Part shown: piece by piece, positions 57,850-64,000 of the stretch
Numbering within the stretch: position 1 is the stretch's first letter
Layout: each line of letters opens with the position of its first letter
Source of the DNA: Exophiala sp. HKRS030
Taxonomy: Eukaryota > Ascomycota > Eurotiomycetes > Chaetothyriales > Herpotrichiellaceae
NCBI GenBank assembly: GCA_023897205.1
Contig: JAHWDD010000002.1
Location: 4,898,001 to 4,962,000, forward strand
DNA length: 64,000 bases
Reading direction: 5' to 3'
The notes under the pieces: model-generated
What the model was told of the DNA's origin: nothing
Seen by the model: the letters and a program-made list of their open reading frames with translations, nothing else
Database searches by the model: none
Translations under genes and position numbers: made by a program

Positions 57850-59852
57850 ATGGCTGCGCCTCAATGGAGACAGCTGGACAGTTTGCCTGTTGCTAGGTCG
57901 TTTTGGGTTGTGCTCCTAACTGCCGCATACATTTCCTGACGATTTCAATTAAAAGGTTCGGGCACTTCACAACTGAGACTCGTGCCTTGAAAAATCGACG
58001 GGACTGCTTGCGGATGGTCTTTATGCCGTTTGTACTGAGCACCTCTCAGTATCGACACGAACAAACCAATACTGCATTCAGGTGAGTTGGTACTGGAAAG
58101 TGTGATACTACTGTCAGCCTTGAGAAATATCAAGAACGCCTGAGGAGAAAATCCCCGGTATTGCATGCCATATTTCCTCTTTCCCTGTTGCAAGACGAGG
58201 CGGCCACAGACTTGCAAGAAATGCCTGCGACAATTACGATGGGATATCTCTCACTCCCAACACTACCCCAATTCATGAGCGAGTGGTCTGCCATAATACC
58301 GCTTATTGTTCATCTTGCAAGCCCTCACGACGAGTTTCAGATGATTGGAGATGCATGTCTACGTGGAGAATTTGCCCTTGATCTGATCCCAAAGCTCGGG
58401 CAGCTCAAGGGCATAGCCAAGATTCTTCGACCCAGATCTGTTACCTTGGATCAAACGAGTGGTACGGGAGTGGCGGGCTCAACTACTGTGTGGGATGTGT
58501 CCTGGGGAAGTGTCTTCCAATGTGCCAACGGGGCTGCCCGAGAACTCGTAACGGCACACGCTTTCCGCGGGCACAGTGCCATGGTCGACGTTGAAACCAC
58601 TCCACCAGGGCCTTCTAGTGGCGTTTACTTATCAAAGAGTGGCGGGAAATACAATAGTATGCAGCCTGAGGCGAAGGCGAAGGTACCCATGGTTCTGCCG
58701 AAGAACCTCAGCTTCTCTCGGTCGCAAGTTTTGCAACTGGTCGAATTACGCTCAGGTGCCTCCCAAAGATCAAGCGTTGCTCCCAATGCGTATCTTCGCC
58801 ACCTACCAAGTCTTTTGACAACATGTCGCCATCTAGTGATCACTGCCTCAATAATCCCGCTTTTACTATGTGGAGCATATGGCACTTCTGCGCTGATTCT
58901 ATGCTCGCGCTTCAACGCTCTGATCAATCATCGTCTGCCAATTCATCGACCCCCTGGATACCTTCAGAACAATGAAAAATATGACAAGGCTTACATGCTC
59001 GCTGCCCCACATGAGAATTCTTCAACATGGTACCTATATTGCGGCGATCGTGCTATTATCGATTGGCTTCTGAATAAGACAATGATTGCTGTATCCGTTC
59101 CGGAAGGATCTCGAGGGTTCTACCTGTAATTCCTCTGTTCCCACTATCTCCAGCTTCTTGCCATGACCTACGTCGCCTCACAGAAGGGTTGGGACGGTCT
59201 CTTCCTTCTCATGCTCATGATCTTCTCGTCTCTAACAGGCACAAGTGCTACGTGGGGACTGGACTACTTCTGCACGTCCGGGGCGGCCACGTGGCTGCGC
59301 CAAAACAACATCTACATTCGCACAGCTTCCACCTTCCGCATGGCGGGACGTACTCAGATGATGGGCGCCATTCAGTTGATCAACGACATGGAGCAGGTCA
59401 ATCTTCGGGCTCAACCGCCCAACGCATCCACGGGCACCTCCGAGAGCTCTTGCAGTGTGAACTCCGACAAGACGGATTCGTGTGTGAAATGGATGGACAC
59501 GATCCTTGCCGTCTCTCCCCGCCGTGATGCATGGCTTCAACACTTGAGGCTGTTAGCGCAAACTCAGCCACTGGGCCAGTCGCTCTTGCACACACCTCCA
59601 ACACCAAGCACTGATGAAAAATCGGGGAATGCTGACGTATCGAATACTCAATCGGAGCATCCGAAAGTTGATAGCCCCTCACTCTCGAGCTTTTGCGCCC
59701 CCATCCACGAACCAGGCTTAAGTCTGCCGGAGTTCAAATGGGTAGAGCAAAATGCTCTGTGGGCTCTAGAGACGGCTCGCTGCATTATGCGAATCACTAC
59801 TGCTGCCAATGCGACTTCTATGAATGTCATAACTATGCAAACTTCACCATAG
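57850..59852 (+). CDS. Conserved fungal membrane protein, interrupted by an in-frame stop
   Basis: I recognise a fungal family of unknown function with few membrane segments. The tentative model is 57850..57896, 57956..58081, 58118..59852. It gives MAAPQWRQLDSLPVA, then MVFMPFVLSTSQYRHEQTN, LEKYQERLRRK, GDACLRGEFALDLIPKLGQL, AWGSVF-like text, and membrane stretches LVITASIIPLLLCGAYGTSA and KGWDGLFLLMLMIFSSLTG. Near the end are the family motifs FRMAGRTQMMGAIQ, WMDTILAVSPRRDAWLQHL and FKWVEQNALWALETAR. An in-frame TAA at 59127-59129 separates GSRGFYL from FLCSHYLQLLAMTYVASQ in the same frame; it could be a C-to-T change of CAA. The second intron would be only 36 bases, which is short. The gene may therefore be decaying. 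The first exons are the least certain part. Confidence 0.55.
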
Positions 59853-62148
59853 CATTGTAACCATGTTTGTGGCAGGCGGTCAAATATGATAAAGGATTCA
59901 AACATTTTACCACCACCATAACTCGATCTAGGCTGTATTACATGAACAAATTCATATCTCCGGGATTTTCGAAGCTTGCTAGCAAAGTGGTGACCGCGAA
60001 GAACTCGAAGAAGCAACATTTCGGAAACGTAGTTCAATATTGGAAGAGATACGATGTCGGAAAAGGGGGCTGTCGTCACGCAGTGTACCGGGCATGAGAA
60101 ATCACCAGTCTCGTCTTCCCTGCATCGGTGACTGGAGTCAGACTGCCCTTTTCAGCAAGCAACCTTGTGGCCATAGTATCTGAAATTAGGTATGGATAGA
60201 GGCGCAAAACACGAGCCCAAAAGCCTTCTCACAATTGCTGCACGATATGGTTTAACCCGTGTGAGAGGTTTCGGTCGCTGCAAAGGGTAATCCAGGTTGA
60301 ACACATTCAGTTGTACGGACTATCCCCAGTGACCGATGGGATTTACGAAGCGTGTTGCTCTACGTCGGTGTCGACAGTAGGGCTGTAGTTGAGCTCGAGC
60401 TTCAATGTTCAAACTTGGGGAATTAATGCCAGGATATGATGTGCAACATTAGGAAGGTACGTCCCGATAAGGACATCGAGGAAGGCACGCGTGGATGGCA
60501 CGACATGACGTGACGCGAGTTTAATTAGTGGTGGTAGCTTGTTACTCTCGGGATCGTTGGAGATTCAACAACCGGTATGGCGTGGATGTAGTTGGCTGAA
60601 GGGAGCATACCCTTTTTGCTCTTGGATAGCCATACTGATCTATTCTCGTGGACTTGCAGTCAGTTGACGTTGTCCCTCATCTGAAGTTGGCATAGTATCG
60701 ACAACTTTAGGCAAAGACACTGTGACCATAGCATTGTGCGCATATAGGGTCAAAGCATTTTTCGAGAGTGACGACCGTGAAAGATGTAGGAGTCAACGAT
60801 GAAATATGGTTTCTAGATAGCTTTTAGACGATGCGGCATACATGCGCCAATTCTACAGTATTGTTGTGGTTGGTACTCTCTCGTTAATGCCTTTGATCCA
60901 GATCCCTCTCATTGTTAAAATTGCGTATTTGCAGGTACCTTGGCCGATCAAGGTCTGTTTTGAGGATGCCCTTGAGAAAATGACTAGACCTGGCATCTTC
61001 AAAAGACCATGGGACGTCGTAGTAATTGATAATTGATCGATGTCCGTTCTCATCAATATTCGCCATACTCCTTAATCCATACTTGAGTTGCCAAGACGTC
61101 TCCGTCCCACTGGCCGCTTTTGATATCGCCAAGCCAATCTATCCTGCATGCCTAGCATTCTACAGTGCGGAGTATCAACAGGCCCCTTCAACCTTCTTCG
61201 GACGTCCTTTGGCCTTTCTTGCCCTTGATTTTCGTAGTCCCTTGACATTCGACGCCTTCTCTCACAATTCCTTCGCACGGACTGACGCCTTGCAAGATAA
61301 TCCCTCATGCCTCAACTCACCAGGACAGGACTGCCAGATCAACCTCAGCTCAAATGGCCAACCCCAACACTTTCAGTACGAGCTCCACTTTTGGCGGGGA
61401 CTGCGCGTCGCCAGATGTTCACGATCCGCGCGAGCAGAGGCTTTGAAAGCTAAGTGTCGAATGATGACTACTCAAATTCCCAGTCGAGAGGACTGAATAT
61501 GTGGCCGCCTGTTTCATCTACTTCACGGTGGATCGATACATGTGAATTTTCAGCTCAACAATATCAAGTCATGGACGATGTGGGATCGCAAGTGCCCTGT
61601 GTGACATGCTGTCATGCCAATGGGACAACGAGGCAGAGAAAAGTCGGCAGAGACCCGCTCAAAGACGAACCTTGAAACAACGTCAACCTTTGGCCTGCCA
61701 GTGAGACCCCGCTGTTGAACATGTCGTGAGAGGCGCAGTGATATCAACCAATTTTACCCAGCAAAAACTTGCTAGCGGTGGTCATTTGAGAGACGAAGCT
61801 TAAATCAACTTCAGGCTGTGGAAACCCAATCACAATTTTTCTTTATGCCAGCCTGATTCTCGCACCGCTTTCCCCCTGGGGTAGCGGCTTTGATATCATG
61901 GAACATCGAATCAAGGCCCGCTACAGGTGTGGGAACTCGCCATGAGAGATGCGAGCTTAGGTCGAATGATTTGCGCCTCCACCAAATTGTTGAGATTCTC
62001 TTCAACAGCAAGTTATCCGATATTGGGGTATAAGTTCATCGTTCTCACCTGCTCCTTTGGAAGTTTTTCTTCTTTTCTTTTCACCAGATACTCTTAGCAA
62101 AACCAGAAGCAACAAAACCATATTCAAGACTTTACTCTACCTTGCAAA
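59853..62148. other. Intergenic with weak, unassigned frames
   Basis: No gene I can support. A start MANPNTFSTSSTFGGDCASP at about 61351 followed after 30 codons by TGA, and a frame at 61454-61675 with VSNDDYSNSQSRGLNMWPP, look faintly protein-like and may be pieces of a decayed gene. The end contains a GTATAAGTTC (TATA-like) at about 62029 ahead of the gene at 62149. Confidence 0.4.
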
Positions 62149-62553
62149 ATGGGTTGCTTTTGCTCCAAGACACAGTCATACCAAACTAGCCCCTCCCCTC
62201 GCTTTGTCTCCATCCCCTATTCCCAAACCCTCCCTGGCCCGCAACCAGCCATCGACCACTCGGTATCGAGGCCTGGGGTGCACCAGACTCCTAATCCCAC
62301 AGAAAGTCAGCATGCAGGTGAGGCCCTGGACTCCGGCTCTCAGGACACCAGAAGAATGCCAGGCGAGTTTGTGCGTCGGTCGCTGTCTGACATCACTGAG
62401 GAAATGATCGTTTCTACCTTTCCATGCATCCCTCCTGCTCCAGCCAGAGCACAACTATCCTCTTCTCACTACTCTCAATCTCCTCCTGACACACTCCGTT
62501 TGAGGGAAATCCAGAAGAACCGGGCGTATCCCCGGGGGCACTCGAGGACCTGA
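62149..62553 (+). CDS. Small protein with myristoyl/palmitoyl N-terminus
   Basis: The 134-residue protein starts MGCFCSK. After Met removal, Gly2 followed by Cys3 and Cys5 is the classic signal for N-myristoylation and double palmitoylation, which anchors proteins to the plasma membrane, as in G-alpha subunits and Src-family kinases; the sequence motif is seen, the modification is inferred. The rest is Pro/Ser rich and probably disordered, with a motif FVRRSLSDITEEMI near the middle that could be a short helix and a phosphorylation site (RRSLS). The end is RLREIQKNRAYPRGHSRT. The frame is intact and has a TATA-like GTATAA about 120 bases upstream. I do not recognise a family. It could be a lineage-specific signalling or effector-like protein. 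Confidence 0.5.
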   Translation: MGCFCSKTQSYQTSPSPRFVSIPYSQTLPGPQPAIDHSVSRPGVHQTPNPTESQHAGEALDSGSQDTRRMPGEFVRRSLSDITEEMIVSTFPCIPPAPARAQLSSSHYSQSPPDTLRLREIQKNRAYPRGHSRT

Positions 62554-62600
62554 TGATGGTTTTACTCCCCTGATTGAACGGCGAGGTTCACCCATCACTA

Positions 62601-62714
62601 GGGTTCTACCTTCGTCCGCACTCCTTCAGGTTTCTCATGAGGGTACTGGTTGACAGAAGCAGCAGGTGAAACGGCAATGTTCCCCCGTCAAAGGGTTCTA
62701 CATTCGTCCGCACT
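62601..62714. repeat. 22-base direct repeat, two copies
   Basis: GGGTTCTAC(C/A)TTCGTCCGCACT occurs at 62601-62622 and again at 62693-62714 with one mismatch. The sequence after each copy also shares CT..GGTTTC/GGTTCAGG-like text, suggesting a short tandem duplication downstream of the MGCFCSK gene. Confidence 0.8.
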
Positions 62715-63101
62715 TCCCTGGGTTCAGGAGTGGCTCCATGATAGGTTTTGAGACTTTTGTTTTCCTTCGGTGCTTTGTTACAGTTCAGTTCGTATCCGTT
62801 CGGCATCTTGCTTTGAAGTTCTCTTTGGTCAATCCTATCCGCAGCGCCAGTATTGCTTGTCTTGTTGTACTTTTCTGTCGCGGGTTTTGCAGCGCGGTCA
62901 CCACAACGGTTATGTCAGAGGGTTTGAAAATGGAATCATGGGTCGATGTGTAGTTCATTGCGTGTGTGGTATGGTTCTGCTGTTTGTCATGTTCTGTTGT
63001 TCTTGTTGCGCCGGTCTATGAGTATGTCCAATGAGTCTTTACATTTCTGTCTTGTTATTTCGCGTCATAAAATCTATAAAATCACAAAAAAACTTGAAAA
63101 C

Positions 63102-63121
63102 AAAAAAAAAAAAAAAAAAAA
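63102..63121. repeat. A20 homopolymer
   Basis: Twenty consecutive A bases following CACAAAAAAACTTGAAAAC. It could be the tail of an old retroposed RNA, but no target duplication or source gene is visible. Confidence 0.9.
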
Positions 63122-63233
63122 TTTGCTTTTTTCCCATCATTGCCTCTACCTTGTGTGAGGCCTTGGAGGGAATCTCAAATCCTGTGTGTGCTCGCTCTTG
63201 ACTCTCGCTCTTGACTCTTGTCCTCTGTCCTCT

Positions 63234-63268
63234 GCATTCTGCATTCTGCATTCTGCATTCTGCATTCT
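63234..63268. repeat. Heptamer GCATTCT, five tandem copies
   Basis: Five perfect copies of GCATTCT, preceded by CTCTTGACTCTCGCTCTTGACTC-type duplication and followed at 63277-63294 by two copies of GTACAAGTT. It is ordinary microsatellite-like DNA in a noncoding stretch. Confidence 0.9.
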
Positions 63269-63294
63269 TGCGCGCTGTACAAGTTGTACAAGTT

Positions 63295-64000
63295 GGTCGC
63301 ACGTTCCTTCAGCAACATGCTCTCCTTGTCAAGTTTCAAACGCAAGAATTAATCCTGTTGCCTGCAAAACTTTCGCGTCTTTTTTGTTTTTTCCTTTCGC
63401 GTCTTTTCTCTCGCGTTTTCTTTCCTCTTAAGATCCAAAGTATCACTGCGTGTATCGTCATCGCTGCCCTCTGCCATTGCTTCGACATACTCTATGCACT
63501 CAGCATGATCAATGTCTTTCCAGGTAGTCTCATCATATGCCGTGTAGTACTAATCAACACCGAGGGTGAGTGAGTGCCCTCCCCGTTCTTCTCCGTAATT
63601 GTTCCACTTCGCTCTACCCTGTAAGTGTCGCTACTGCTCCTCTCCGTTGAACTACCACTCCTTCTTCATTCATGCATTTGTCTATGCTCATACTTTGTGG
63701 GAATTAAGTAGGCATTTTGCGGACATCTCTTAGGTCTTGACTTCTCCATGACCCATTCGTTGCGTTCAACAAGTCAGCCAATTTCCAATGGTCTGAGCGA
63801 TCCTCTCGAGAGAACAGATTGGAAATGGACTTATGGATTCTGTCCTGTAGGCAAGTCTCACAGTTGGGACATGCTGCGTGAACTCATCCAGATTCTATTT
63901 ATGCACAATTCCTCTGGATGCTGCTTTGATTCTCACTTTGATACAATAAGGCTAACAGACTGTGAGCGATCGTCGCTGACAAAATAAGTTCCTCTCCCTG
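63295..64000. other. Window end, nothing assigned
   Basis: Pyrimidine-rich around 63355-63430. A plus frame at 63748-63987 (WKWTYGFCPVGKSHSWDML) is the only stretch that looks even slightly coding; without the continuation to the right it cannot be judged. Confidence 0.4.

Noticed and set aside
61026..61675. Plus frames of 156 and 73 codons
   Set aside because: Overlap each other in different frames with stops; only weak protein-like text, not enough to call a gene.
1..64000. CRISPR arrays, bacterial operons, riboswitches
   Set aside because: The window is fungal nuclear DNA; the short tandem repeats seen have no spacer structure.

Overview
This is a eukaryotic window from a filamentous ascomycete (Pezizomycotina). 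Short phase-consistent introns of about 46-83 bases with GT..CTAAC..AG signals, a repeat-induced point mutation (RIP) block, a HET-domain gene, a NACHT-WD40 gene and fungal-specific families all point there. I cannot name the species. Gene models were built by eye from open frames, splice signals and family memory; no search was run.

Layout. 1-5.1 kb: the 3' part of a TCF25/Rqc1 gene, then an unrecognised protein gene on the minus strand. 5.1-18.7 kb: gene-poor. A 128-base inverted repeat (7727-7854 and 13948-14075) brackets a 100-N gap and a 5.7 kb AT-rich block almost devoid of CA and TG. The block still reads, on the minus strand, as a RIP-destroyed Gypsy-type reverse transcriptase. It is followed by CTAG/GTAC-rich low-complexity DNA and a decayed gene. 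18.7-46 kb: dense housekeeping genes: a WBP4-like U1-type zinc-finger protein, a PRELI/Ups2-type mitochondrial lipid-transfer protein, an alpha/beta hydrolase, a SUZ-domain protein, a large protein fused to an omega-like glutathione S-transferase, a small membrane protein, the NDR kinase COT1/Cbk1, the mitochondrial import protein Tim54, tubulin cofactor E (Pac2) and a DUF3433 membrane protein. 46-64 kb: an accessory, self-recognition-type region with a five-exon small gene, a HET-domain gene convergent with a NACHT-WD40 (NLR) gene, a conserved fungal membrane-protein gene broken by a stop, and a small protein with a dual-acylation N-terminus.

An important technical point. Six genes (TCF25, SUZ, Tim54, Pac2, HET and NLR) carry nine apparent single-base deletions. 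Each moves the frame in the same direction, and eight of them are best placed in a short run of C or G. The likeliest cause is homopolymer under-calling in the assembly, so these genes should be read as intact with sequence errors rather than as pseudogenes.

Functionally the mid-window genes do not form a pathway; they are ordinary neighbours. The best candidate for a working unit is the HET gene facing the NACHT-WD40 gene, 238 bases tail to tail, because HET domains and NACHT-WD40 receptors act together in fungal allorecognition and regulated cell death.
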